Source: Aristolochia californica (lineage: Eukaryota; Streptophyta; Magnoliopsida; Piperales; Aristolochiaceae). Taken from it: a stretch of DNA of 64,000 nucleotides. The position numbers were made by a program, and so were the translations under genes. Positions within the stretch are counted from its first letter, which is position 1; each line of letters starts with the position of its first letter. The notes under the pieces were generated by a model. It was not told the DNA's origin, made no database searches, and was given only the letters and a program-made list of their open reading frames with translations. Shown here piece after piece: positions 27,101 to 38,726 of the stretch. The stretch is from contig JARWKL010000009.1 in the NCBI GenBank assembly GCA_029961685.1, forward strand, positions 20,765,237 through 20,829,236, written 5' to 3'.

Positions 27101-30100
27101 TTTGAGAATTTAATGAGTGGGCTGTTATTCTCTTTAAAAGTTTTGGATCCAAAGGTCATTTGCATCTTTAACATGTTTTAAGCATGAATATCCAGTTTTT
27201 AAAGCATGTGTTGAAAAATCTATTTCTTATCAAATTATAAGCTATTGGGGTTGTTGAACTAGTGGAATTTACAAAACTTGGATAACAAAACTTTTGTATT
27301 CATTTGTGGTGTATGAATAAATTTTCTTTACCTACATTTGTAATTGCTTTAAATTTTTTCCATACACAAACTCTAAAATTTTCATTCCATTGTCATCTAT
27401 TTGCCTTTCATCTCGTTTTTGTCTACGAGATGAAAGGAAAAGTGAAAACTCAAGTTTTGATTTAAGAAAAAAGTACACATCTAAAATGGAAATGCACAAT
27501 GTCTGTAATTTTTAGGGATTGTAAACTCTTTTTAGTTTTTATATATCAGGTTTTGCAATCATAGGGAAAAGGGGGAGGAGAGTTGAATCCCAACCCATAA
27601 GTCATTCCTTACAATAATATCGCCCGTTACGCTCGATAAATAACTTTACAATCTTCAATGATTGTTAAGTCAGATTTTTGTAAATGGGCAAAATAATGGC
27701 TAGTTTGACTCGGGTAAATATACCACCGCACGTTCACTTGAGAATTTAATGATCGGTTTGTTATTCTCTTTAAAAGGTTTGGATCCAAAGGTCATTTGCT
27801 TCATTAACATGTTTCAAGCATGCATATCTATTTTTTAAAGCACGCGTAGAAAAATCTATTTCTTACCAAATTCCAAGATACTGGGGTTGTTGAACTAGTG
27901 GAATCTCCCAAACTTGGATATCAAAACTTTTGTGTTCATTTGTGGTGTGTGAATAAATTTTCTTTACTTACATTTGTTATTGCTTTAAATTTTTGCCATA
28001 CACAAACTCTAAAATTTTCATTTTGTATTCATCTATTCACATTTTTGTCTACGAGATGAAAGGAAAAGTGATGATTTAATAAAAAAGTATACATTTAAAA
28101 TGGAAATTCACAATGCACAAATTTCGGGAGAGATATTTTAAAAAAGTTTTTGTAATTTTTAGAGATTGTAATATCTTTTTAGTTTTTATATAATTGGTTT
28201 TGCAATAGTCGGGAAAAGAGGAAGGCGAGGGAATTTTAACTGAGTGTTGAATCCCAACCCATAAGTCATTCCTTAAAATAATATAGCCCCTTAAGCATTA
28301 GAATCACTTTACAATCATCAATGATCGTTAGGTCAGTTTTTTGTAAATGGGCAAAATAGTAGGTTGTTTAACTCAGGTAAATATCCCACCGCACGTTCAG
28401 TTGAGAATTTAATGAGCGGTTTGGTATTCTCTTTAAAATGTTTGGATCCAAAGGTCATTTGCATCTTTAACATGTTTCAAGCATGCATTTCCATTTTTAA
28501 AGCATGTGTAGAAACATCTCTTTCTTATCAAATTCCAAGTTGTTGGGGTTATTGAACTAGTGGAATTTCCCAAACTTGGATAACAAAACTTTTGTGTTCA
28601 CTTGTGGAGTGTGAATAAATATTCTTTACTTACATTTGTTATTACTTTAAATATTTTCCATACAAAAACAATAAAATTTTCTTTTCGTTGTCTTCTATTT
28701 TCCTTTCGTCTCATTTTTGTCTACGAGATGAAGGGAAAAGTGAAAACTCAAGTTTTGATTTAAGACAAAAGTACACATCTAAAATTGAAATGCACAATGA
28801 ACATCTTTATAGTGAGATATTTCCAAAAAGTGTCAGTAATTTTTAGGGATTTTAAACTATTTTAAGTGTTTATATAAAAGGTTTCGCAATCGACGGGAAA
28901 AGGGGGAGGCGGGGGAAATTTAAGTGAGTGCTGAATCCCAACCCATAAGTCATTCCTTACAGCCAATTATGCATGAAAAATCACTTTACAATCATCAGTG
29001 ATTGTTAGGTCAGCTTCTTGTAAATGGGCAAAATAATGGTTTGTTTGACTTGGGTAAATAACCCACCTCACGTTCACTTGAGAATTTAATGAGCGGTTTG
29101 TTATTCTCTGTAAAAGGTTTGGATCCATAGGTTATTTGCATTTTTAACAAGTTTCAAGTATGCATATCCATTTTTTAAAGCATGTGTAGAAAAATCTCTT
29201 TCTTATCAAATTACAAGCTATTGGGGTTGTTGGACTAGTGGAATTTCCCAAACTTGGATAACAAAACTTTTGTGTTCATTTGTGGTGTGTGAATAAATTT
29301 TCTTTTCTTACATTAGTTAATGCTTTAAATTTTGTGCATACACAAACTCTAAAATTTTCATTTGGTTGTCATCTATTATCTTTTTTGTCTACGAGATGAA
29401 GGGAAAAGTGAAAACTCACGTTTTGATTGAAGAAAAAAGTATACATCTAAAATGGAAATGCACAATGCACAAATTTATAGAGAGATATTTCCAAAAATTG
29501 GTTGTATTTATTAGGGATTGTAAATTCTTTTTAGTTTTTATATATCAGGTTTCGCAATCATCGGGAAATGGGAGAGGTGGGGGAATTTTAACTGAGTGTT
29601 GAAACCCTTCAGCAAAATCATTCCATACAAAAATATAGCCCGTTATGCATGATAAATCACTTTACAATAATCAATGATCGTTAGGTCATATTTTTGTAAA
29701 TGGGCAAAATAATAGCTTGTTCTACTCGGGTAAATATCCCACCCTATGTTCACTTGAGAATTTAAGGGGCAGTTTTTTATTCTCTTTAAAACGTTTGGAT
29801 CCATATGTCATTTGCATCTTGAACATGTTTCAAGCATGCATATCCATTTTTTGAAGCATGTGTAGAAAAATCTCTTCCTTATCAAATTCCAAGCTATTGG
29901 GGTTGTTGAACTAGTGGAATTTACGAAACTTGGATAACAAAACTTTTGTGTTCCTTTGTGGTGTGTGAATAAATTTTATTTTCTTACATTTGTTAATGCT
30001 TTAAATTTTGTGCATACACAAACTCTAAATTTTTCATTCAATTGTCATCTATTCTCTTTTTTGTCTACGAGATGAAGGGAAAAGTGACAACTCAAGTTTT

Positions 30101-33100
30101 GCTTTAAGAAAAAAGTATACATCTAAAATGGAAGTGCACAATTCACAAATTTAGATAGAGATATTTCCAAAAAGTGTCTATAATTTTTAAGAATTTTAAA
30201 ATCTTTTTAGTTTTTATATATCTGGTTTTACAATCGTCGAGAAAAGGGGGAGGCGGGGGAATTTTAACTGAGTGTTGAATCCCAACCCATAAGTAATTCC
30301 ATACAAAAATATAGCCCGTTATGCATGTTAAATCACTTTACGATAATGAGTGATCGTTAGGTCAGCTTATTATAAATGGGCAAAACAGTGGCTTGTTTGA
30401 CTTGGGTAAATATCCCTCCGGACGTTCACTTGAGAATTTAATGAGAGGTTTGCTATTCTCTTTAAAAGGTTTGGATCCATAGGTCATTTGCATCTTTAAC
30501 ATGTTTCAATTATGCATATCCATTTTTTAAAGCATGTGTAGAAAAATCTCTTTCTTATCAAATTCCATGCTATTGGGGGTTGTTGAACTAGTGAAATTTC
30601 CCAAACTTGGATAACAAATATTTTGTGTTCATTTGTGGTGTGTGAAAAAGTTTTCTATACCTAAATGTTTTATTGCAATAAATTTTTTCCATACATAAAC
30701 TCTAAAATTTTCATTTCGTTGTCATCTATTCTCTTTTTTTTTCTACAAGATGAAGGGAAAAGTGAAAACTCAAGTTTTGATTTAAGTAAAAAGTATACAT
30801 CTAAATTCTAAATGCACAATGCACAAATTTATAGAGAGATATTTCCAAAAAGTGTCTGTAATTTTTAGGGATTGTAAACTCTTTTTAGTTTTTATATATC
30901 AGGTTTTGCAATTATCGGGAAAATGGGGAGGCATGGGAATTTTAACTGAGTGTTGAATCCCAACCCATAATTCATTCCATACAAAAATATAGCCCGTTAC
31001 ACATGATAAATCACTTTAAAATCATCAATGATCGTTAGGTCAGCTTTTTGTAAATGGGCAAAATAATGGCTTGTATGACTCGTGTAAATATCCGACCGCA
31101 CGTTCACTTTTGAATTTAATGAGCGGTTTGTTATTCTCTTTAAAAATTATGGATCCATAGGTCATTTGCATCTTTAACATGTTTCAAGCATGCATATCCA
31201 TTTTTTAAAGCATGTGTAGAAAAATATCTTTCTTATCAAATTCCAAGCTATTGAAGTTGTAGAATTAGTGGAATTTCCCAAACTTGGATAACAAAAATTT
31301 TGTGTTCATTTGTGGTGTGTGAATAAATTTTATTTACTTACATTTGTTATTCCTTTAAATTTTTTCCATACAAAAACTCTAAAATTTTCATTTTGTTGTC
31401 AAGTATTCTCTTTTTTGTCTACGAGATTAAGGGAAATGTGAAAACTCATGTTTTGATTGAAGAAAAAAGTATACATCTAAAATGGAAATTCACAATGCAC
31501 AAATTTAGAGAGAGATATTTCAAAAAACTATGTGCAATTTTTAGGGATTGTAAACTCTTTTTAGTTTTTATTTATCTGGTTTTGCAATCGTCGGGAAAAA
31601 GGGGGAGGTGGAAGAATTTCAACTGAGTGTTGAATCCCAACCCATAAGTCATTCCTTAAAAAAATATAGCCCGTTACGCATGATAAATCACTTTACAATT
31701 ATCAATGATCGGTAGGTTAGCTTTTAGTAAATGGGCAAAATAATGGCGTGTTTGACTCGGGTAAATATCCCACCGCACGTTCATTTGAGAATTTAATGAG
31801 TGGTTTGTTATTCTCTTTAAAAGGTTTGGATCCATAGTCATTTGCATCTTTAACATGTTTCAAGCATGCATATTTATTTTTTAAAGCATGTGATAAAAAA
31901 TCTCTTTATTATCAAATTCCAAGTTATTGGGGTTGTTGAACTTGTGGAAGTTCCCAAACTTGGATAACAAAACTTTTGTGTTCATTTGTGGTGTGTGAAT
32001 AAATTTCTTTACTGACATTTTTTATTGCATAAATTTTTTTGCCTACACAAAGTCTAAATTTTTTATTTCATTGTCATCTATTCTCTTTTTTGTTTACAAG
32101 ATGAAGGGAAAAGTGAAAACTCAAGTATTGATTTAAGAAAAAAGGATACATCTAAAATCAAAATACACAATGCAAAAAATTAGAGAGAGATATTTCCAAA
32201 AAGTCTCTGTAATTTTTAGGGATTGTAAGCTCTTTTTAGTTTTTATTTATCAGGTTTTGCAATTGTCGAAAAAACGGGGAGGCGCGGGAATTTTAACTGA
32301 GTGTTGAATCCCAACCCATAAGTCTTTCCTTACAAAAATCTAGCCCGTTACGCATGATAAATCACTTTACAATCATCAATGATCGTTAGGTGAGCTTTTT
32401 GTAAAAGGGCAAAATAATGGCTTGTTTGACTCGGGTAAATATATGACCGCACGTTCACTTGAGAATTTAATGAGAGGTTTGTTATTCTCTTTAAAAGGTA
32501 TGAATCCATAGGTCATTTGCATCTTTAACATGTTTCATGCATGCATATCCATTTTTCAAAGCATGTGTAGGAAAATCTCTTTCTTATCAAATTGCAAGTT
32601 ATTGAGGTTGTTGAACTAGTGGAATTTCCAAAACTTGGATAACAAAACTTTTGTGTTCTTTTTTGCTGTGTGAATAATTTTCTTCACTTATATTTGTTAT
32701 ATTCTTTAATTTTTTTCCATTCAAAAAATCTAAAATTTTCATTTCATTGTCACCTTATTTGCCTTCCATCTCTTTTTTGTCTACGAGATAAACGAAAAAG
32801 TTAAAACTCAAGTTTTGATTTTGGAAAAAAGTATATATCTAACATGGAATTGCACAATGCACAAATTTTGAGAGAGATATTTTAAAAAAGTGTCTGTAAT
32901 TTTTAGGGATTGGAAACTCTTTTTAGTTTTTATATATCAGGTTTTGCAATCGTCAGCAAAAGGGGGAGGCGGAGGAATTTCAAATGAGTGTTGAATCCCA
33001 ACCCATAAGTCATTCCTTAAAAAAGTATAGCCTGTTACGAATGATAAATCACTTCACAATTATCAATGATCGCTAGGTTAGCTCTTTGTAAATGGACAAA

Positions 33101-35396
33101 ATAATGTCTTGTATGACTAGGGTAAATATCCCACCGCACGTTCACTTGAGAATTTAATGAGTGGTTTGTTATTCTCTTTAAAAGGTTTGGATCCATAGGT
33201 CATCTGCATCTTTAACATGTTTCAAGCATGCATATCCATTTTTTAAACCATGTGCAGAAAAATCTTTTTCTTATCAAATTCCAAACTATTGGGGTTGCTG
33301 AACTAGTGGAATTTCCCAAACTTGGATAACAAAACTTTTATGTTCATTTGTGGTGTGTGAATAAATTTTCTTTACTTACATTTGTTATTGCTTTAAATTT
33401 TTTCCATACCCAAACTCTAAAATTTTCATTTCATTGTCATCTATTCTCTTTTTTTTTTTCTACGAGATGAAGGGCAAAGTGAAAACTAGAGTTTTGATTG
33501 AAGAAAAAATTATATATCTAAAATGGAAATGCGCAATGTATAAATTTAGAGAGAGAGATTTCCAAAAAGTGTCTGTAATTTTTAGGTATTGTAAACTCTT
33601 TTTAGCTTTTATATATAAGGTTTTGCAATCATCGGGAAAAGAGGGAATGGGGGAATTTTAACTGAATGTTGAATCCCAACCCATAAACCATTCCTTACAA
33701 AAATATGATTGTTAGGTCAGCTTTTTGTAAATGGGCAAAATAATGGCTTGTTTGACTCGGGTAAATATCCCGCCGCACGTTCACTTGAGAATTTAATGAG
33801 CGGTTTGTTATTCCCTTGAAAAAGTTTGGATCCATAGGTCATTTGAATCTTTAACATGTTTCAAGCATGCATATCCATTTTTTAAAGCATGTGTACAAAA
33901 ATCTTATTCTTATCAAATTCCAAGCTATTGGGGGTTGTTGAACTGGTGGATTCTCAAAACTTGGATAACGAAATTTTTGTGTTCATTTGTCGTGTGTGAA
34001 TAAAGTTTCTTTATTTAAATTTCTTATTACATAAAATATTTTCCATACACAAAGTCTAAAATTTTCATTTCGTTGTCATCTATTCTCTTTTTTGTCTACA
34101 AGATGAAGGGAAAAGTGAAAACTCAAGTATTGATTTAATAAAAAAGTATACATCTAAAATCTAAATGCACAATGCACAAATTTAGAGAGAGATATTTCCA
34201 AAAAGTGTCTGTAATTTTTAAGGATTGTTAACTCTTCTTAGTTTTTATATATCAGGTTTTGCAATTGTCGGGAAAAGGGTGAGGCAGAGGAATTTCAACT
34301 GAGTGTTGAATCCCAACCCATAAGTCATTCCTTACAAAACTATAGCCCATTACGCATGATAAATCACTTTACAATCATCGATGATCGTTAGGTCAGCTTT
34401 TTGTAAAAGGGCAAAATAATGTCTAGTTTGACTCGGGTAAATATCCGACCGCACGTTCACTTTAGAATTTAATGAGCGGTTTTTTATTCTCTTTAAATGG
34501 TATGGATCCATAGGTCATTTGAATATTTTACATGTTTCAAACATGCATATCCATTTTTTAAAGCATGTGTAGAAAAATATCTTTCTTATCAAATTCCAAG
34601 CTATTGGGGTTGTTGAACTAGTGGATTTTCCCAAACTTGGATAACAAAACTTTGGTGTTCATTTGAGGTGTGTGAATAAAATTCTTTACTTACATTTGTT
34701 ATTGCTTTAAATTTTTTCCATACACAAACTCTAAAATTTTCATTTCGTTGTCTTGTATTCTCTTTTTTGTCTACGAGATGAGGGGAAAAGTGAAAACTCA
34801 TGTTTTGATTTAAGAAAATTATACATCTAAAATGGAAATGCAAAATCCACAAATATAGAGAGAGATATTTCCAAAAAGTGTGTGTAATTTTTATGAATTT
34901 TAAACTCTTTTTAGTTTTTATATATCAGGTTTTGCAATCGTCGTGAAAAAGGGGGAGGAGGAGGAATTTCAGGTGATTGTTGAATCGCAACGAATAAATC
35001 ATTCCCTACAAAAATATAGCCCGTTACGCATGATAAATCATTTTACAATCATCAATGATCTTTAGGTCAGCTTTTTGTAAATGGGCAAAATAATGGCTTG
35101 TTTCACTCGGGTAAATATCCCACCGCACGTTCACTTGAGAATTTAATGAGCGGTTTGTTATTCTCTTCAAAAGGTTTGGATCCAGAGGTCATTTGCATCT
35201 TTAACATGTTTCAAGCATGCATATCCATTTTTTAAACCATGTGTAGAAAATTCTCTTTCTATCAAATTCCAAGCTATTGGGGTTGTTGAACTAGTGGAAT
35301 TTCCCAAACTTGGATAACAAAACTTTTGTGTTCATTTGTGGTGTGTAAATAAATTTTCTTTACTTACATTGGTTATTCCTTTAAATTATTTCCATA
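24116..35396 (+). repeat. Satellite array block C, forward orientation (~17 copies)
   Basis: Anchors occur at about 24548, 25222, 25898, 26568, 27257, 27893, 28555, 29233, 29909, 30586, 31263, 31939, 32614, 33301, 33941, 34616 and 35289. Spacing is mostly 670-689. Shorter copies come from local deletions. Near 24356 the GTTAGGTCAGC to GGCTTG segment is lost. Near 27499 the CAAATTTAGAGAGAG segment is lost. Near 33705 the segment from AGCCCGTTACGC to ATCATCAAT is lost. No gene is seen. The block ends at the retrotransposon's target duplication. Confidence 0.94.
35392..35396. repeat. Target-site duplication, left copy (CCATA)
   Basis: CCATA directly precedes the TGATG terminus of the element and matches CCATA just after the opposite LTR end at 40895-40899. 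A 5-bp duplication is usual for Ty3/gypsy elements. Confidence 0.88.
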
Positions 35397-35914
35397 TGAT
35401 GTAGAATTTTAGTTACATCGACTTTTATACCTCGCAAGCGTACGAATCGTTCATGTAATCTAGCAGTAAGCGAGGGTCATATCAACAGGGAGGATTGAAT
35501 TTTGTGTATTCTTTAGTCAACTAGCCTAACCAAATATGATGAATTAATCTGAACTAAACACTAATTATATCCTAAATTATCAAGCAATAATTTAATAACT
35601 ACTTGCACAACAGGAAACGTCAACTCTGGATTTTACCGTGATTCGTGCCTCTCTCGAGCGCCACGTAACCACGAATCCGGATTCTCAATCCTTGCGTCTA
35701 GCCCCTCTCGGGCGCTTAGAGTTAAAGACAGAAATCGGATTAAAATACCAAAATCCAAACTCAATTATAATCTTACCCTAATTAGCTAATTTAATCAAAT
35801 ATCAAGAAAACAAATCTTAAATAAACCTTAATTATCAAATCAGATTCAATTAACATTCAAAACCTAAGTTCAAACTATATGAAAAATTAAATTCAATAAT
35901 GACGAATCACTCCC
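35397..35914 (-). repeat. 3' LTR remnant of the Athila element (last ~518 bp only)
   Basis: The sequence repeats 39477-39994 from the terminal TGATGTAGAATTTTAG through GACGAATCACTCCC. It includes the segment CTCGCAAGCGTACGAATCG. About 900 bp of the LTR's upstream part, seen in the other copy at 39995-40894, is missing. Homology ends where the RT-derived sequence begins, so one deletion removed both the 3' half of the coding region and most of this LTR. Confidence 0.92.
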
Positions 35915-35916
35915 GC

Positions 35917-36714
35917 TCAGACACTACATGTCCTAAAACAATTCCTTCTTTCACCATGAAGTGGCATTTTTTCCCAATTCAAGACTAAATTGGACTTAAT
36001 GCAACGGGACAATGCGAGTGAAAGATTGTGCAGACATGTATCAAAACTAGAGCCAAACACAGAAAAGTCATCCATAAAGACCTCTAAAAATTCACCAATC
36101 ATGTCAGAAAAGATACTCATCATGCACCGTTGGAAAGTGGCTGGTGCATTGCATAAACCAAAAGGCATGCGTCTGTAAGTATAGGTGCCAAACGGACACG
36201 TGAATGTGGTCCTTTCCTGGTCTTCTGGAGCAATGGGAATTTGATTGTAGCCGGAGTATCCATCTAAGAAGCAATAATAATTGTGGCCGGCCAATCGCTC
36301 TAGTACCTGATCAATGAAAGGTAGTGGGAAGTGATCCTTCCTAGTGGCAGAATTAAGTTTTCTATAGTCAATGCAGACACGCCACTTGGTGGTAGTTCTT
36401 GTGGGAATCAATTCACCACTCTCATTTTTCATTATCGTTATCCCCCCTTTCTTAGGGACAACTTGAATTGGACTCACCCAGGTGCTATCGGAAATAGGGT
36501 AAATGATTCCTGTCACAAGCAACCTGATGACTTCTTCTCTCACAACCTCCAGCATATGGGGATTTAACTTACGTTGCATCTCACGTGAGGCTTTAGTCCC
36601 CTCCTCCAAATGAATACGATGCATGCATATGGAGGGGCTAATCCCTTTTAAGGCATCAAGAGTCCACCCCAATGCCTCTCTGTGTGCTTGTAAAACTTCA
36701 GTCAATTGTTCCTC
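35917..36714 (-). pseudogene. Athila reverse transcriptase fragment (pol, truncated)
   Basis: Reverse transcriptase would copy element RNA into DNA in the cytoplasmic particle. Counting from the methionine at 36705, residues 70-88 are the YPISDSTWVSPIQVVPKK region. Next come CIDYRKLN at 111-118, LDGYSGYNQI at 147-156 with the first catalytic aspartate (148), MPFGLCNAPATF at 180-191, and FMDDFSVF at 210-217 with the paired aspartates (212, 213). All three catalytic aspartates are present. The family frame is lost after residue 246 (NWEK) at a run of six A on the coding strand (35967-35972), consistent with a one-base insertion. About 55 bp further on, the reading runs into the LTR remnant. The RT thumb, RNase H and integrase are missing. 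The frame is continuous with the protease upstream but separated from it by a TAG. The methionine is only the first after that stop, not a native start. Confidence 0.93.
35967..35972 (-). other. Frameshift at a homopolymer in the RT fragment
   Basis: There are six A on the coding strand, T on the strand given. Family-like residues end here in one frame and resume in the neighbouring frame immediately after, consistent with one extra base. Open reading ends soon after at 35917-35919 (TGA). Confidence 0.75.
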
Positions 36715-36717
36715 CTA
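36715..36717 (-). other. In-frame TAG stop between protease and RT
   Basis: TAG on the minus strand interrupts one continuous frame. The frames at 36718-37587 and 36714-35920 are in register (37587 to 36705 is a multiple of three). Family-like sequence continues on both sides. Confidence 0.85.
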
Positions 36718-37596
36718 CTCAGTACTCAAATAAGAGGAAATAATGACTGGTAATGAGTTCATGGGTCCCAAGAACGCATACTTCAATGTGGGAGGAAGTG
36801 GCTTAAGGTCTAGCTTGGAAGTTTCAAGAGGTTTGTCCAAGTCAAGAGGAAGATCTTGTGGATGTTCAGTTGTGATAACCTCATAAGCTTCCTCCAACAG
36901 AGGTACAGAATTGAGTAAAGAATTAACCTCTCGAAAATATGTTTCCTCGTCAAAATAGTCCATGTCTAAAGATGTTATGCAAGACTCAAAAGATTCAAGA
37001 GTGGATTCGTTATCATGCATAACAGTTTCTATATTAAATGCAAGACTCAGATCATCAGACTCAAGTGGGTGGTGCCCGGCATTAAATACATTCAATGAGA
37101 CCTTAAAATTTCCAAAAGACAACTCCAACTCACCACTTTTACAATGAATGATAGCATTAGATTTGGCTAAGAAGGGACGTCCTAGGATGACAGGAATTTG
37201 GTTGGTTACATCGACTACTGGTTCTGTATCAAGAACAATGAAATCAACCAGGAACAGAAATTTGTCCACTTTTATCAAAACATCTTCAACTATTCCTCGT
37301 GGTATCTTGACAGAACGGTCAGCTAGTTGAAGTGTGATGGGAGTAGGCTTCAATTCCCCCAAACCTAATTGCTGGTACACAAAGAAAGGAAGCAAATTTA
37401 CACTTGCCCCTAAGTCAAGAAGAGCTCTCTGGATAATATGTTCACCAATGACACATGAAATTGTGGGACATCCAGGATCTTTAACTTTAGGAGGAGTGTT
37501 ATGCTTCAGAATTGAGCTTACATTCTCAGTAAGAAAGACCTTTTTGTTAACATGTTGTTTTCTCTTCTGTGTACAAAGGTCTTTCAAAAATCGTGC
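36718..37596 (-). pseudogene. Athila aspartic protease region of pol
   Basis: This is a retropepsin-like protease segment that would cut the Gag-Pol polyprotein. Numbered from the methionine at 37587, residues 56-66 hold the active-site region LLDLGASVNLL. Here DLGAS replaces the usual D-T/S-G, a form I know as normal in Athila and related plant elements. Residues 85-101 (TLQLADRSVKIPRGIVE) and 134-141 (ILGRPFLA) are the flap and C-terminal protease signatures. The stretch after about residue 170 is an acidic linker towards RT. No stop occurs inside the segment, but it is bounded by TAG codons at 37597-37599 and 36715-36717, both in the same frame as their neighbours. It is therefore a slice of one ancestral gag-pol frame rather than a separate gene. 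Confidence 0.9.
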
Positions 37597-37599
37597 CTA
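37597..37599 (-). other. In-frame TAG stop at the gag/protease boundary
   Basis: TAG on the minus strand separates the gag C-terminal frame (38424 to 37600) from the protease frame, with no frame change. Family-like residues (LLDAIRQVPA before it, FLKDLCTQ after it) run through the site. A decay mutation is more likely than programmed readthrough because two other TAGs interrupt the same frame. Confidence 0.85.
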
Positions 37600-38424
37600 G
37601 GCAGGCACTTGCCTAATAGCATCAAGAAGTGGAATGTTAATGTGAACCTTACTAGTTTCATGCATGCTATCACCGTTCCTAGGTGGGCCCGATAACCTCT
37701 GCGGATAAGGAGCTAATGGGACTTGGTTAGGGATCTGCTTGGCTGTTGGTGGAGAACTTGGAGGTTCTTCACTCAATGATGTGTCCCCATTGTCATCCTT
37801 TGACTCCTTAGACTTAGTGGTCCCTACCCCATTGTTCAACTCACGACCACTCCTAAGGGTGGTTATGGCTTTGGCTTGCTCATGGTGGGGTTTGGAACTC
37901 AACTCACTCTCATGTGTGCTTTTGGGGTTAGGAATGGTTTGACTCGGGAGTCTATTTTGTGCTTGTTCACTCATGTGGCTGGCCAACTGACTCACTTGCA
38001 TTTCAAGTTTAGCAAAGGAGGACTGTGTATTCTGCATGAATAATTGAAGTGTATCCTCAAGTGAAGGTTTTTGTGGAATCAATGGTTGTTGAGTGAAGTG
38101 TGGGCGCGGAGCTTGGGGTTGAGTAAACCCTGGAGGACCCCCAACCTGTGGGCCCTTGGACCATGAGAAATTTGGGTGCCAAGCCCAACCCGGATTATAT
38201 GTTTCTGAAAAAGGATCGTTCCGGTTCGGTCTATGAAAATTCTGGACTGCATTCAAGTCCTCAATGAGCTCTGGGTAGGATGAACTAGATGGACACATTT
38301 GTGTGGGATGAGATGAACCAGAGCATATGGCACAGACAGTAGATGGGTTAGGAGAAGGTGAACTCTTGGACACCATAAGGGCATCAATTTTTCTAGTCAA
38401 CCCTTCAATCTTGGCCATGAGCAT
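37597..38424 (-). pseudogene. Athila gag C-terminal part with zinc knuckle
   Basis: This is the nucleocapsid-like part of Gag, which would bind element RNA. Residues 31-44 form the zinc knuckle CAICSGSSHPTQMC, spaced C-X2-C-X4-H-X4-C. A proline- and glutamine-rich linker follows (about 60-140), then a helical, glutamine-rich stretch (FAKLEMQVSQLASHM, about 147-161) and the ITTLRSGRE motif (about 199-207) common before the protease in this clade. The same frame extends upstream of the first methionine to about 38447, where it meets the frame of the preceding gag piece after a one-base shift. It ends at a TAG in register with the protease. The methionine start is arbitrary. Confidence 0.9.
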
Positions 38425-38723
38425 GGGTGTTTCACTAACCTCGTAAAGCCTCTTTTGGCCTCGTGGGATCTCCTATCAACATTAAATGATGAACCCCATT
38501 GCTGAGATTGATCACTCAACGTTTCAAAGAAGTCCCACGCCTCACTAGCACTCTTACCCATCAAACTCCCACCACTCGTTGCATCTACCATGGATCTAAC
38601 CTGAGGTGTAAGACCTTGATAAAAGTATTGCACTAAATGCCATTTCTCAAACCCATGATGCGGACACCTACGGATCAAATCCTTCCATTTCTCCCAAGCC
38701 TCATAAAAGTGTTCACCCTCCTG
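38397..38723 (-). pseudogene. Athila gag middle part (after TAG, before frameshift)
   Basis: The segment continues gag in the same frame as the upstream piece, past the TAG at 38724-38726. It shows the clade's capsid-end wording: EAWERWKDL-like residues just after the stop, CPHHGFEKW, FYQGLTPQVRSMVDATSGG and SASEAWDFFETLSD. The last 17 or so residues before the stop at 38397 are out of frame. Family-like residues move to the neighbouring frame at about 38440-38455, indicating a one-base loss. No independent start is expected. Confidence 0.88.
38440..38455 (-). other. Frameshift within gag
   Basis: Coding-like residues leave the frame that ends at 38397 and resume in the frame of the 37597-38424 piece. 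The two frames overlap for about 50 bp. A single-base deletion in this interval explains it; the exact base cannot be fixed from one copy. Confidence 0.7.
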
Positions 38724-38726
38724 CTA
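38724..38726 (-). other. In-frame TAG stop within gag
   Basis: TAG on the minus strand ends the first gag frame after REISNFM. The next residues (QEGEHFYEAWE) continue the gag domain in the same register. Confidence 0.85.

Noticed and set aside
35397..35914. Solo LTR or separate second element at the left end
   Set aside because: The fragment shares the element's terminus, matches 39477-39994 at about 98 percent, and its outer flank carries the same CCATA duplication as the far end, so it is the same element's 3' LTR.
35990..37600. Plus-strand frames opposite protease and RT (for example 36331-36567 and 37334-37600)
   Set aside because: They are shadows of the minus-strand gag-pol frame, which carries all the recognisable motifs.
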